From positions 170,991,298 to 171,055,297 of the forward strand of contig JAIOJX010000030.1 of NCBI GenBank assembly GCA_022376925.1: DNA of 64,000 bases. The letters are read 5' to 3'. The notes under the pieces are model-generated. The model made no database searches. It saw only the letters and a program-made list of their open reading frames with translations, and was not told the DNA's origin. The position numbers and the translations under genes were made by a program. This DNA is from Tragulus kanchil (Eukaryota > Chordata > Mammalia > Artiodactyla > Tragulidae). This document shows, piece by piece, positions 20,681-33,521 of this stretch. Numbering within the stretch: position 1 is the stretch's first letter; each line of letters opens with the position of its first letter.

Positions 20681-21683
20681 TTTTATATTCAACAACAGCT
20701 AAATTTTTGGGTACATAACGGTTCTTCCTAAATCTACTAGATGGATAAATTTCATATGTATGGTAATAGCATATAACAGATATTTTTATTTTTATAAATT
20801 TTCTATAGCAATGCTAGTTCTTCATGGCTCTGCTGGTGGATTGTGTGGCTTAGAGAAAAGAGTCCACCCTTTGGACTTGCATTTATCTCTGTACCTTTTC
20901 TGCTGCTTATTATTTGTGCAACCTTAGGGAAAAAAATTATGAGTCTTTTTTTCTCTTGTTATATCAAAGTTTATTTGACCTGTGGTTTGATGATCCTTTC
21001 CCCAGATAAAACCACATAGAATAATAAGCTCTCTCAGTTAATGTTAAATTTGGCGGTTAGATTCGAGTATATTATCCAGGATATCATAAAGTCATGCTGT
21101 TGTAACAAATGGCCTCATGGTCTCAGTGCCTAGAACAACAGGAACCCATTTCTCATTCTTTCAAATCATCTGGTTCCTGGTAGCATCCCCAATGGTTCTC
21201 TACTTTCCATAGTCCAGGCTGCCTGCCGTTTCAACATGACGCTTCATCCCTGATCACTGTTGCAAGAAAGGAGTGCTAGAACATTCCACATCATCAAGTG
21301 CTCCAGCAAGCAAGTGGCATGTGGCATGTCTTCTCGCAACCCCTTGGCTTCCAGGAGTCACAAGACCCTTCCCACATGTAGTGTGGGAGTCTCTGTAATC
21401 CTTCCACCCATTTAGAAGGAGAGAAAAAACTAGATATAAAAAGATATTAGATGCCTCTATCATAGTGCAAGGAGTAGCTTTTTAACCAAATGCATTAAAT
21501 ATGTCTGATATTTCCAGGAGGATATTGGATTGTTGGTAATGGGATCGGATTTTCATAATTCCTAAAATGTTCTGCCCACTCATGAGATAAGAGTTGAATT
21601 CCATGCTTTTCTGAACCTGTATTTTCAGTTATATATTAAGCTTCCATTTTTGCCAGATACTTTGTGGAAACTAGAAAAAAGTG
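20681..21683. other. Unannotated DNA
   Basis: No gene or clear repeat seen. Confidence 0.4.
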
Positions 21684-21696
21684 CCATAGCTATGTG

Positions 21697-21727
<31 letters not shown>

Positions 21728-21981
21728 CTTCTTTTTATTGATTGATTGATTGATTTTTCATCCATCTTTACTCTTTGGCCTGTATGGACCTCCCATTGCA
21801 GTGGCCTCTCTTGTTGCAGAGCACTGGCTCTGGGTGCACGCACTCCAGAGCACTGTCTCATAGTTGGACGCACTAGTCCAGCTGCTGTGCGGCACATGGG
21901 ATCCTCACAGGCCAAGGATCAAACTGGTGCCCCTTGCACTGCAAGGCAGACTCTCTACCCACTGGGCCACCAGGGAAGCTC
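21684..21981 (-). repeat. tRNA-derived ruminant SINE (CHR-type), first of a twin pair
   Basis: T run (reversed tail), 'gattgattgattgattttc', 'catccatctttactctttgg', 'gagcactggctctgggtgca' and 'ggccaccagggaagct'. Flanked by target copies 'ccatagctatgtgttttt' (from 21684) and 'ccatagctgtgtgtgttttt' (from 21981). Confidence 0.85.
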
Positions 21982-22337
21982 CATAGCTGTGTGTGTTTTT
22001 TTTTTTTAAAGATTATTTATTTATTGGAGGGGTGGGTTGGGAAGGAAGGGGGTGGGCGGGCCACTTCTATTGGTCTTTCATTTATCTAGTTTCCATCCAT
22101 CTTTGTTCTTTGGCCTGTGTGGGCCTCCCATCACAGTGGCCTGTGTTGTCGCAGAGCACCAGCTCTGGGCGCGTGCGCTCCAGAACCCCGACTCAGTAAT
22201 TGGACCAAGCCAACTGGGTCCATCTGCTCCGCGGCACATGGGATCTTCCCAGGCCAGGGATCGAACTGGCACCCCTTGCACTGCAAGGCGGTGTCCTTAC
22301 CCACTGGACCACCAGGGAAGCCCCATAACTGTGTTTT
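21982..22337 (-). repeat. tRNA-derived ruminant SINE (long form with G-rich end), second of a twin pair
   Basis: T run, then a G-rich stretch on the plus strand (about 22027-22061), then 'catccatctttgttctttgg' through 'accaccagggaagcccc'. Its right target copy is 'ccataactgtgttttt' (from 22323), so it used the first SINE's target duplication. Confidence 0.85.
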
Positions 22338-22639
22338 TAAAGAAGTTATTTGACTTTTCTCAGGGATTTTGCAGTGAGATGGCAAGATCAGACTATTCTT
22401 TGTCCCTCTGCCACACTGTTGTGGTTCCTATAGATTTTCATGGTCACCGTTAACAGTCCTAAGAGACAGCCCTTCTGAATATACAGGGGAGCATAGATAA
22501 GTGCTAGTGTGGACATGAGCCTTTTCTGTTTTCTGCACCGTTCAGAATCACATGCCCTTTCTTCATGTCTGCACTTTTTCCCCCTAAGAAATTTAACCCG
22601 CTTGACAATAGGGAACATCCATGTTTAAAAGTTTGGTGT

Positions 22640-23045
22640 ATTGATGTTATAATTTACATACCGTGAAATTTTCCCTATTGAGGTATACAGTTCTATACAT
22701 TTTCATAAATACATACATGTGTATAATGAGGAGGGCTGCTGATATACAGGATCTCTTTCCTCAGGTTCTCTTTATCTCATTGTAGTCAGTCTCCTCCCAC
22801 TCTGGTTCCTGGCAACATTGACCTGATTTCTGTCCTTAATATTTTGCCTTTTCTAGACTGTCATAGAAATGGAGCCATAGCCTTTGAGTGTGGCTTCTTT
22901 CACAGGACACATTTCCCTTGAGAGTCATCCATGCTGTTGCAGCATCAGTAGTCATTATTGTTGGGTATTATTCATGGTATCACTATTGATTTAGGCACCA
23001 TTCAGAGTCATTTGGCTGATTTCCAGTTTGGAAATATCAAAGGTA
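22640..23045 (-). repeat. Old L1 fragment, antisense
   Basis: 'tataatttacataccgtgaa', 'cctggcaacattgacctgat', 'tggcttctttcacaggacac', 'catccatgctgttgcagcat' follow the order of an antisense L1 3' region. Confidence 0.6.
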
Positions 23046-23154
23046 TATAAGAGGAGAATTGAACTATCCTATTATTTGAAGGTTGGCTGGGTTAGGGAGA
23101 GAGACCAGTTAGGAGAAAGACCTCTCAAGAGGTCCTCTGGAAGATACTGTGAGT

Positions 23155-23375
23155 TCCTCGAACCTTGGGGCTGCACCACCAGGTATCCCAGTCTGTAGAA
23201 TTAGTTCTCAGTATGCGGTTTCCCAACCTGTAGCATCAGTAGCCTTTGGGAACTTTTTAGAAATTCATACTCTCAGGCCCCATCCCAGATTTCCTAACTC
23301 AAAAATCCTGGGTAGGAGGCCCAGAGTCTGTGTTGCCAAGCCTTTCAGAGGACTCTGATGCATGTTTAAGTTAGG
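23155..23375 (+). repeat. MER5-type hAT-Charlie fragment
   Basis: 'aactttttagaaattcatac', 'tctcaggccccatcccagat', 'ggcccagagtctgtgttgcc' and 'gactctgatgcatgtttaag' match the MER5A/B word order. Confidence 0.65.
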
Positions 23376-25105
23376 GAACCGTAGGTCTGCAGTGAAGTGC
23401 AGGGGAATCCCCAAGAAGCTCACCTAACTGCCACTTCCAGTCCACTGGTGACAAATGCATCCCCATGTGACTCTCATGGACTATGTCTAATCAGAAACCT
23501 TATGGAGAGGAAGATCATGGAAATTGTAGTTACCAGCTTGCTTCTAAAGTTGACAGGAAACCCGAGAGTAGAATTGATGGTAGGTTGATCAGGAGCGATC
23601 TAGCACAATATAGGAAAGGTTATGGAGTCAACAAGATGTTTAATTAAATAGCTCTGGTGGTGGCAGGTATCTGTGAGGCTTCTGAAGATGCCTTCTAGCT
23701 TTAAAGTCAGGTCATCATCTCATCCGTTCTTCATTCTGCCTGGTTACGTAGCTCCTCAGTGAGCTCTTGTATTAATGTAAGTGATCTTGGATTCATGGGT
23801 AGTAGATGTAGTGGCTACATGTGGATAGCGCAGTTTCCAGTCTCTGAGACAGTTATATCTAGTTATATTCCCACATGTCAGAGAGGTTGCTGTTTCCAAT
23901 AAACTGAGGTGGTTTCTTCCTACCATGTGTATAACCAGTTACAATATGTCTATGGCTTTTCTGCCTGATGCTGTAAGCCAAGGAAAAAGGTAAATAATAT
24001 TTAAGGAACTTGTAAGCCAAGTGTGTAACCATTTTGCACAATTCATGGTTTTATTTAATGAGCTTCGGTACCACAGCATGAGAGTTGTTCCCAAAGGGCC
24101 TCAATCAACTAGACTATTGCACAGAAATGCAGAATGTAAATTGGGTTTTAACTAAAATCATACTGCTGTTACTTTTTATGGAAGCCATAATTTCTGGTCG
24201 AGAGCCGGCACATAGAAAACCGTCATTATGGAAATGCCTTCTGGGATTTGACCAACTGCATTTGGAATGCGAATGAAATACTTGGCGACTTGATCTGTGT
24301 GCCCCTTCTGGTTGTGGGGCTAGATATATGTCACATGGCTCTTCATAATGCTGCTTTCATGGCTTTGTGGATTCCACACACTACCTTTTTGATCAGTACT
24401 CTCGTAAGTATTTATAGTTTTAAAGCCAGAGTGAAGATGAGTTTTCTTTCATTTCCATTCTCAGGGCAGATTTTTCTTTGAGGATGATGGTGAGTTATCT
24501 GTTTGGAAAACATGGAGAAAAGGAAGAAAAGCCATATGATGTCCTTTTGGTATAAACAATTACTCAGTACTGAATTTTTGTCTTCCTTTGTACTGCCTCC
24601 TGGGACTGCTGTGGACTTGGAAATTCAGTGAGGTTGGTAACCAAGTCAGTACTTGCACAACTGATTTCAAATATTATTGCATGTTGGAAAGTCCAAAATT
24701 TCAAAGCTGCAGATATGGATTTCTCTGTGTCTGCTGGGCATCTTCATCTGAGGGTCTAAGACCCACAGTGTGCTGGACCAGGCTAATGAGACTGATTTTT
24801 ACTATTCAGGTGCTAGTTCTCCCTGGCCAGCAGTAGTCAGCATTTCTTGAGGACAGCATGCCTTCATAGCCGTACTCTTAACATGCTTGGAGTGTAGTAC
24901 GTGCTTCACTAATTCTTGCTGATTTGAAACATTGGTGGCCATAGCAAGTGGCATATATATGTGGAAGCAAGAAGCTGATGAGAGTATTCACAATCTGTAA
25001 AATTATAATCTCCTGTGTCTCCTGTAACACACCTCCAAGTGCCAGACTCTACTCTTAGTCAACAGAGTCTAAGCCAGTCCAGGGCCTAATAGTAAGAGTA
25101 GAAAG
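23376..25105. other. Unannotated DNA
   Basis: Longest apparently unique stretch of the left half. No exon-like frame, no RNA gene and no young repeat seen. A regulatory role cannot be judged without conservation data. Confidence 0.45.
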
Positions 25106-25109
25106 CAGT

Positions 25110-25310
25110 CTGGTACATGGCAAAGAACACGTTTGGCAGCTGTTTGTTCACATTCTGACTCTGCCAATGAGATTTTGTTTAATGATCGACTCTCAGCTAT
25201 GAAATGAAGTTAGCAGCACTTACTGCGAGAGAGCCTCGATGTTGCCCAAGTATATAAAATGCTTAAATGATGCCCAGGACTTAATAGATACTAAATAAAC
25301 ACTGACTTTG
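25110..25310 (+). repeat. MIR SINE fragment
   Basis: 'cattctgactctgccaatga', 'cagctatgaaatgaagttag', 'tataaaatgcttaaatgatg' and 'cttaatagatactaaataaa' follow the MIR order, though diverged. Confidence 0.5.
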
Positions 25311-26329
25311 CCTGTTCTGTGTCACATCTGTGTGCTCTCTTGTGTTTATTAAGAGAGCCTCCCAGTCACTCTAAGGACTCAAGGATGACTGTGATTTTCA
25401 TTTTGTAAATGGAGACCTCGGCTGGTCAGTGGGGAACTGGAACTAGGAAGTGGACTTTTTTCTGACACCACATTCTTTGTTCCTTCTCCTTTTAAACTGT
25501 CAGCACTTTGCAGAAGCATCCTGATTCTACATTTAAGGCAGAATCAGTTCCTGTTTTCCCCTCTCCTTGTGAAGTGCTCTGTATATACTGTTTCTGTGAT
25601 ACTCACCATATGATCTTGTGATTAGAGATGGGTTGGAATTCCTGAAAGCATGCAAAGTCTTAAAAGCGGGACTAGTCTGATTTTTCTGGTGGACACGGTG
25701 TCTGGCACATAGTAAGTACTCAGTGCAGATTTGTTGAAATAGAGAAGAGACGAGTCAGAATACAGCAGAGTCAAAGGTTCCCTTAATTAAAGAAAAAGGG
25801 ACCAAGAGCATTGCTTGGCATATTATTCCAAAGCCAGCATGTGAGCTAACAAGACAGGAAACATCCATCTGCAAGCAATGTGCACAGCCCACCCTGCTGA
25901 GAATGTTAATTATGTTTTTAAAGGGAGACAGGGAGCCCCGGTTGCTTTTGGCACAAAGCAGTGGGGAGAGGGATGGCCCAGGGAAGGAATGCTAAATAGT
26001 TTCTCTGATTTCAGTTGCCAGCTCTGTGAGTAGTTCTAGGAAGAGAGAGGATTCCTGAAAGATAATTGTGATGTTTATTCATCTGGAGAGAGATTTCATC
26101 CCTGTTGTTCTGATGATGATTGCAAAGGTATCTTTCCTATCCAAGTATCTTTTTTAATATCTCTTCTGGTGACCATGTCCAAATCCTTTCGTGGTCTGAA
26201 GTACTCTGTATCCTGTGCGACTTGGCTTTTTCCTTGACTTCTCTCCAGTCTCAGATATGCACACAGACTCAACATGTTTTCAAGGAGAATTTTAAGATGC
26301 ACTGTCAACATTTTAATGAGTATTGTCTT
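25311..26329. other. Unannotated DNA
   Basis: No gene or clear repeat. A short 'ggcacatagtaagtactcag' (about 25703) may be the tail of another MIR. Confidence 0.4.
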
Positions 26330-26790
26330 TGACTTAGTAATTCCACTTTGAGGAATCTCTCCTATAGAAATTCTCCTTCAAGAAGATGAGAAATATAGTA
26401 CATGCCTAGTCGTATGTGTAATAATGGACATTAGAAATATCTGCAGTGCTCATCAGTAAGAGATTGTTTAGCTGAATCTTGCCATAGTCGTTTTATGTAA
26501 CTGTTAAAATGAATAAGGTACGTTTCTGTGCAGGGATATAGTTGTATTATATTGAAAAAGAAAGTTGTACAATAATGTGTACTGTATGTCCTGTTTTTAT
26601 GTACAGAAAAATCCAGAAACACATGCACCATATATTTAGTCGACAAATGTTTATTGGTTGCATACTAAGTGCCAGAGAGTGAGCAGGAAAAAAACAATCT
26701 GCCTTTTTGGAGCTCACGTTGTTACCCAAATGAATAGTCATCACAACCAATAGGAAGAGTACCCAGGGTGGTCAAAGATAGTAAGCACTA
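26330..26790. repeat. Old LINE-derived DNA (L1-like, then L2/MIR-like)
   Basis: 'agtaattccactttgaggaa' to 'gtacaataatgtgtactgta' (26335-26585) resembles the old L1 3' region. 'acaaatgtttattggttgca' to 'ggagctcacgttgttac' (26643-26725) resembles an L2 tail. Both diverged. Confidence 0.4.
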
Positions 26791-26804
26791 AGGAGAGCTG
26801 CGGC

Positions 26805-26990
26805 TGTTGTTGTTTGTTTAGTTGCTCAGTCATGTCCAGTTCTCTGTGATACCTTGGAGTGTAGCCTGCCAGGCTCCTCTGTCCATGGGATTTGCCTGAC
26901 AAGTGGATTTTCATTTCCTTCTCCAGGGGATCTTCTCAACCTAGGAGTCAAACCCATGCCTCCTGCACTGGCAAGCTTTGGCAGGCAGAT
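26805..26990 (-). repeat. Bov-tA SINE, minus strand
   Basis: 'gttgctcagtcatgtccagt', 'gcctgccaggctcctctgtc', 'ccttctccaggggatcttct' and 'ctgcactggcaagc' are the reversed Bov-tA string. The head at the right end is damaged. Confidence 0.85.
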
Positions 26991-26993
26991 TAC

Positions 26994-27053
26994 ACACACA
27001 CATTCACCACACAGACACAGACACAGACACAGACACACACACACACACACACT
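26994..27053. repeat. Compound (CA)n/(CAGACA)n microsatellite
   Basis: A short CA run is followed by four cagaca units and another CA run of about 11 units, directly beside the Bov-tA head at its left. Confidence 0.9.
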
Positions 27054-27650
27054 GCTAAACCACCTATAGAATGAACAGATAAACCTCTGAGGCTAAGTGT
27101 GGTGGGTCTTGGGGAAGGGGTGAGGCTTTTGTTTTCTACTTTCTCTCTGTATTACTTAAATGAGTATGTGTTAGTTCCATTACTTTCTAAGGGAAAGGTC
27201 AAGGGCTTCTTCTCTCCCATACCTTCTACTTCTCTTCAGTGAGGTCTTTCCCTTCTACTTTAAACACATCCGTGTCTCTTCTCACTTTAAAATGCAATAA
27301 AGTAAATGAAAATCCTCCCTTACCCTTAAGTCCTTCTGGTTACAGAAAAATTCTTAACTCCTTTCCAGTCACCCTAAAGTTTCGGGGAGAGTTGTCTCTG
27401 GTTTTGGTAGAAGACTTCCTTCTACCAAAGCCCATCTGACCATCTGGCTTCCATGTGACTGAAACTGCCCTGACTTTGTCAGTGCATTCTAAGAATGCCC
27501 ATCTCCTTCTTCCTGAATTTACAACCTTTCTCTTAAACTGCTCCTTCTCTTTTATTTTGTTCTGTGGTTGGAGGTAGCCCCATTCTATAATCAACTAAGG
27601 TTGAAAGCTGGGAGTCACCCAGTGAGGAAGTATGTCCTACTAATTAGAGC
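27054..27650. other. Unannotated DNA
   Basis: No gene or repeat recognised. Confidence 0.4.
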
Positions 27651-27653
27651 ACT

Positions 27654-27862
27654 GAGCTTCCCAGGTAGCTCAGTGTTGTGAAGAATCCTCCTGCAAATGC
27701 AGGAGATGCGAGTTTGATCCCTGCATTGGGAAAATCCCCTGGAGGAGAAACTGGCAAGCCACTCCAGTATTCTTGCCTGGAGAATTCCATGGACAGGGGA
27801 ACTTGGCAGGTTACAGTCATAAAAAGTCAGATGTGACTTGAGCGACTGAGCACACACATCTC
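27654..27862 (+). repeat. Bov-tA SINE, plus strand
   Basis: 'gagcttcccaggtagctcag', 'tgcaaatgcaggagatgc', 'gagtttgatccctgc' (B-box region), 'ccactccagtattcttgcct', 'gagcgactgagcacaca'. Nearly full length. Confidence 0.9.
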
Positions 27863-28738
27863 CAACCATAGCATCAGCAGCAGGCACTGTATCTTGCAGG
27901 TGGATGACACTCAATAAACATAGAAAAGTAGGAAGGCGGGATCAACTGGAGCTCTGTGGCAGAGATAACACCATGGATTGGCCCACTGTTTGCTTTCGTT
28001 TCTGGGAAAAAAGGAGTTGGGTATTTCTCAGTCCCTTTGGATCTACCTGGGTTTGCATCTGTAGTTCTAGACAGTGGACACAGGCACTAGTGATGTTCAC
28101 CACATTAAGAACTAGTCATAAGACATCCTTTGCAACCTTCCACGTGCTCTCTGCATGGCTGGTGGCAAGGGGCACCAAAACTTAAACACAATAGCAAGTA
28201 ACTGGAAGGAATTGGACCTGATCTTCTTTGCTCAAAAGAAACCCAAATAAGAGAGCCACTTGCCCAGGAATGTCAACATTAGACTTTGCATCAAGAGAGA
28301 AATTCTCACTCGATTAAGACACTAACATTGTAAGTTTGTTTGTTACAGCAGGTAGCATTAATTAGAATAGGCTTCACAATGCAGCTCTTCCTTTGGGCCT
28401 TGACAATATAAAATTATGCTGTTGAACAGGGATGCTCTATGTGTTGTTTAGACACGAGTACAGTCAATACAGTAACTTATCAGCTTTGTATTTGGCAGTT
28501 TGTGACACAGTCCTACAGAGTTGCTTCCCAACACTATAACAGGAAGAAATTTTTCATTTCTTTCAAGTCTCAAGTTCTGACAGGCATTGAGTGGTGGGTT
28601 CTTTGTTCTGCTCTGAATGCAGTGGCTGGCCAGTTCTGCAGGCTGAAGTTAGGTTCACACTGACCTTCAAAATGCCCAGTGGCTGCTACTGTTCCCTAAC
28701 TGCTCCCTAGTTCTGTAGGCTCTGTTTCCTCGACCGTT
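27863..28738. other. Unannotated DNA
   Basis: No gene or repeat recognised. Confidence 0.4.
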
Positions 28739-28815
28739 TCCTGAAGGGCCATTTGAGTCGGCCTATACTTTCATACAAACGTCACAAACGTTAGATATTG
28801 GTTTCCTTTTGGTAA

Positions 28816-29020
28816 GGGCTTCCATGGTGGCCTCGATGGTAAAGAATCTGCCTGCTATGTGAGAGATCCAGGTTCAGTCCCTGGGTTGGGAAGGTCTCCT
28901 GGAGCAGGGCATGACAACCCACTCCAATATTCTTGCCTGGAGAATGCCATGGACAGAGGAGCCTAGTGGGCTACAGTCCAGGGCATCGCAAAGAGTTGGA
29001 CATGACTGAGTCATTAACAC
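28816..29020 (+). repeat. Bov-tA SINE, plus strand
   Basis: 'gggcttccatggtggcctcg', 'taaagaatctgcctgctatg', 'gggttgggaaggtctcctgg', 'attcttgcctggagaatgcc', 'ttggacatgactgagtcatt'. Copied at 29923-30127 by duplication 6. Confidence 0.9.
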
Positions 29021-29922
29021 ACACAATCTGTATGGTAAGCCAAGTACTACTATTACAAAACTTTTTGTCAGCCATTGTGAGTAAAAACTGCACTGGGAAG
29101 AAAATAAATAGAGTATGTATCTGTGGTATCCCTCTGTGTCTACAGGACATTCCTTGCATTACAAACTTGCCTACTCAAGGCTACATGACACAGTACTCAT
29201 TGGCTGAGAGTGTGTAGGGCTGTCTTACATGCTAGCGTTCCACTGGCTGAGCGGATAAAGCTGGGCTCAGAGCATCAGAAAAGTACATATCAACAGTGTG
29301 TTATCATGAAGTGCTGTGTAAATGAGTGATATGTATTAGGATTTTCTAGATAAATAGCCGTGTTAAAGGAGATTTATTGTATGATTTGGCTCATGCAATT
29401 ATAAAGGCTAAGTTCCACAGTTTCTTCGTGAAAACAGGAGAACTAGGAAAGCTGGTGGTATACTTTATTCTAAGTCTGAAGGCTTGATAACCAATAACAC
29501 TGGTATCTGAAGGCCAAGAGTTTCCTTCCCTCCACGTTTCTGTTCTATTCAGAACCTCAACAGATTGGATGCTGCCCACTTGGATTCGTGAAGGCAATCT
29601 TTACTCTGTCTATGAATTTAGGTGCTAACCTTTTTTAGAAATACTCTTAACAGGCATATCCAGAAAAAATGTTTTACCAGCTTTCTGGGAATATCCTAGC
29701 CCCTTCAAGTTGACAGACAAACCTAACCATTGCACAATATGTAGAAAGTTTATTTCAGAGGCAAATAAATATTAGTTGCAGATAGAAGCATATCTGCCTT
29801 TGGAGTATCATAGCCAGAAATGGTCGCCTATACTTCCCCGACTGCTCCTGAAGGGCCATTTGAGTCGGCCTATACTTTCATACAAACGTCACAAACGTTA
29901 GATATTGGTTTCCTTTTGGTAA

Positions 29923-30127
29923 GGGCTTCCATGGTGGCCTCGATGGTAAAGAATCTGCCTGCTATGTGAGAGATCCAGGTTCAGTCCCTGGGTTGGGAAG
30001 GTCTCCTGGAGCAGGGCATGACAACCCACTCCAATATTCTTGCCTGGAGAATGCCATGGACAGAGGAGCCTAGTGGGCTACAGTCCAGGGCATCGCAAAG
30101 AGTTGGACATGACTGAGTCATTAACAC
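29923..30127 (+). repeat. Bov-tA SINE (copy within duplication 6)
   Basis: Same element as 28816-29020, with the same private changes (ccatggtggcctcg). It is a block copy, not a second insertion. Confidence 0.9.
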
Positions 30128-30559
30128 ACACAATCTGTATGGTAAGCCAAGTACTACTATTACAAAATTTTTTGTCAGCCATTGTGAGTAAAACTGCACT
30201 GGGAAGAAAATAAATAGAGTATGTATCTGTGGTACCCCTCTGTGTCTACAGGACATTCCTTGCATTACAAACTTGCCTACTCAAGGCTACATGACACAGT
30301 ACTCATTGGCTGAGAGTGTGTAGGGCTGTCTTACATGCTAGCGTTCCACTGGCTGAGCGGATAAAGCTGGGCTCAGAGCATCAGAAAAGTACATATCAAC
30401 AGTGTGTTATCATGAAGTGCTGTGTAAATGAGTGATATGTATTAGGATTTTCTAGATAAATAGCCGTGTTAAAGGAGATTTATTGTATGATTTGGCTCAT
30501 GCAATTATAAAGGCTAAGTTCCACAGTTTCTTCGTGAAAACAGGAGAACTAGGAAAGCT

Positions 30560-32838
30560 GGTGGTATACTTTATTCTAAGTCTGAAGGCTTGATAACCAA
30601 TAACACTGGTATCTGAAGGCCAAGAGTTTCCTTCCCTCCACGTTTCTGTTCTATTCAGAACCTCAACAGATTGGATGCTGCCCACTTGGATTCGTGAAGG
30701 CAATCTTTACTCTGTCTATGAATTTAGGTGCTAACCTTTTTTAGAAATACTCTTAACAGGCATATCCAGAAAAAATGTTTTACCAGCTTTCTGGGAATAT
30801 CCTAGCCCCTTCAAGTTGACAGACAAACCTAACCATTGCACAATATGTAGAAAGTTTATTTCAGAGGCAAATAAATATTAGTTGCAGATAGAAGCATATC
30901 TGCCTGGTTTGCTTTAGTATCATAGCCAGAAAGCTGCCTTGGCTTTGAATCTGTATCATAGTGGGTTACATCTGGCCACAGACAGACTTGCAACAGGTCC
31001 TTCATAGTCTGAAAATGCATTGAAACAGTGAGGCCCCATAGAAGGTAAGGTTTTCTTATTTTGGCCTGTTTGTCTACTCCTGAAAAATTTGGTCTTTGGT
31101 TAGCCTGGGAGCCCCTATGTGAGTTGAAATGTGAAACATGAATTCTCACTAAAGTGCTTATGTGTGGGCTTTGTGGCAAAGATGTCTTAGTTCAGGCCCA
31201 TGACTTTGATGATGCAGTCTGTCTCCTTCCTGAGTATCTCTTCCTGTTATGGGGATAAGAGAGCTGTTACAATACATATCGTTTGTGTTGAATTGGAATT
31301 GTGAATGAATTCTGTTGATCATGGCTGTTAGCAGGCAGAAGGGAAATTTCTGAGCCTGGCACCTTTGTGGGCTCACCTGATGTTCCACGCTGTATGCAGA
31401 AGTATGAACAGCTCTAAGACCGTAAAGACTCCCTACCTCTTTTATCATCATTTTCCCCCTATGGACTGCTCAACAGCTCTCTTTATTTGATCCCAAGATA
31501 TACATGGTGACTCCTTATATCCTTAATTAACAACTTTATCTACCCATTTTCCTTTTCACTTTTTTCTTTTCTTTCCTATTTGGATGATTTATATTGTCAT
31601 CTATTTGCTTAAGCATTATCTTTTGAATTTTCTAAATTAAATATGTGTACTGTAAAAGCTTTTTTTTTTAATTAAAAAAAAGATTTCTTAACAAATTTAA
31701 GTTACAAGGTGGTATACTTTATTAAGTCTGAAGGCTTGATACCCAATAACACTGGTATCTGAAGGCCAAGAGTTTCCTTCCCTCCACGTTTCTGTTCTAT
31801 TCAGAACCTCAACAGATTGGATGCTGCCCACTTGGATTCGTGAAGGCAATCTTTACTCTGTCTATGAATTTAGGTGCTAACCTTTTTTAGAAATACTCTT
31901 AACAGGCATATCCAGAAAAAATGTTTTACCAGCTTTCTGGGAATATCCTAGCCCCTTCAAGTTGACAGACAAACCTAACCATTGCACAATATGTAGAAAG
32001 TTTATTTCAGAGGCAAATAAATATTAGTTGCAGATAGAAGCATATCTGCCTGGTTTGCTTTAGTATCATAGCCAGAAAGCTGCCTTGGCTTTGAATCTGT
32101 ATCATAGTGGGTTACATCTGGCCACAGACAGACTTGCAACAGGTCCTTCATAGTCTGAAAATGCATTGAAACAGTGAGGCCCCATAGAAGGTAAGGTTTT
32201 CTTATTTTGGCCTGTTTGTCTACTCCTGAAAAATTTGGTCTTTGGTTAGCCTGGGAGCCCCTATGTGAGTTGAAATGTGAAACATGAATTCTCACTAAAG
32301 TGCTTATGTGTGGGCTTTGTGGCAAAGATGTCTTAGTTCAGGCCCATGACTTTGATGATGCAGTCTGTCTCCTTCCTGAGTATCTCTTCCTGTTATGGGG
32401 ATAAGAGAGCTGTTACAATACATATCGTTTGTGTTGAATTGGAATTGTGAATGAATTCTGTTGATCATGGCTGTTAGCAGGCAGAAGGGAAATTTCTGAG
32501 CCTGGCACCTTTGTGGGCTCACCTGATGTTCCACGCTGTATGCAGAAGTATGAACAGCTCTAAGACCGTAAAGACTCCCTACCTCTTTTATCATCATTTT
32601 CCCCCTATGGACTGCTCAACAGCTCTCTTTATTTGATCCCAAGATATACATGGTGACTCCTTATATCCTTAATTAACAACTTTATCTACCCATTTTCCTT
32701 TTCACTTTTTTCTTTTCTTTCCTATTTGGATGATTTATATTGTCATCTATTTGCTTAAGCATTATCTTTTGAATTTTCTAAATTAAATATGTGTACTGTA
32801 AAAGCTTTTTTTTTTAATTAAAAAAAAGATTTCTTAAC
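30560..32838. repeat. Tandem direct duplication 7 (offset 1148 falling to 1146), chained to duplication 6
   Basis: Copy 1 is 30560-31692, a 15-base bridge is 31693-31707, and copy 2 is 31708-32838. At the head of copy 2, 'tttattctaagtc' has become 'tttattaagtc' and 'ttgataacc' has become 'ttgatacccaat'. Because copy 1 starts inside copy 2 of duplication 6, the DNA at 29453-29820 is present three times. Frames of 107 and 97 residues (minus) recur by block copying only. Confidence 0.95.
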
Positions 32839-33515
32839 TAGAAAGAATTTTTAAATGCTTAAAAAGATACAGAGTTGTCTGTCTGCATGTTGATTTAAAA
32901 TGCTGAGAGGGGCATTATATTTGAGAAAAGCATACAGGTATCTCAGTGTTGAGGAGATCAAGAGACACTGTGATTGATGTGCAGCTAAAGAGAAGGCATC
33001 CGTAGTGATCTTTGAAATGAGTCAGTCTCTAGTTCCTAGATCTGGATTTTTCTCTTATGTATAATATGGACAGTAAATGTCTTAAAAAATAAATGCAAAG
33101 ATTAAATTAGGATGACATTTAGTGCCCATCCCTCACCCGTAGTGATAGTCAAGTGATCACAGTCATGGAACATGTGTGCCATGCTACCCAGCTCTCACTT
33201 GATGCTCATGACGGGCACATGAGTCCCAGGAGCTTGTATTCAGGCTCATCATCCTTCAGGCATGACACTGCAGGTCAAATAAGCTTGGAGTTTTGATGTC
33301 CTGGTAGTAAACCATCATCCCTAGTAGCTGTGACAGCATGGTCATGATAGAAATAGTAGATCTGGGTAAGCTGTTTCTGAAATAATCCTCACACAGATAA
33401 CAGCCATAAAATCTAGATAGAATACCAGATACAGCTACCTGAAGACATTGGGAAAAGACCAAAAGCAAGCCTTTTCTAGATGAGAGTTAGTACTTAAAAC
33501 AATAGCATTGGATGA
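32839..33515. other. Unannotated DNA
   Basis: No gene or repeat recognised. Confidence 0.4.
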
Positions 33516-33521
33516 GGTGGG

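Larger units (their letters stand above)
28739..30932. repeat. Tandem direct duplication 6 (offset 1107 bp)
   Basis: Copy 1 is 28739-29820, a 25-base bridge is 29821-29845, and copy 2 is 29846-30932. Differences sit at the ends: copy 1's tail reads 'ctgcctttggagtatc' where copy 2 has 'ctgcctggtttgctttagtatc'. Copy 2 also has an A-run difference near 30190. Confidence 0.95.

Noticed and set aside
26994..27053. CRISPR-like or iteron array
   Set aside because: Simple CA/CAGACA microsatellite next to a SINE in a mammalian genome.
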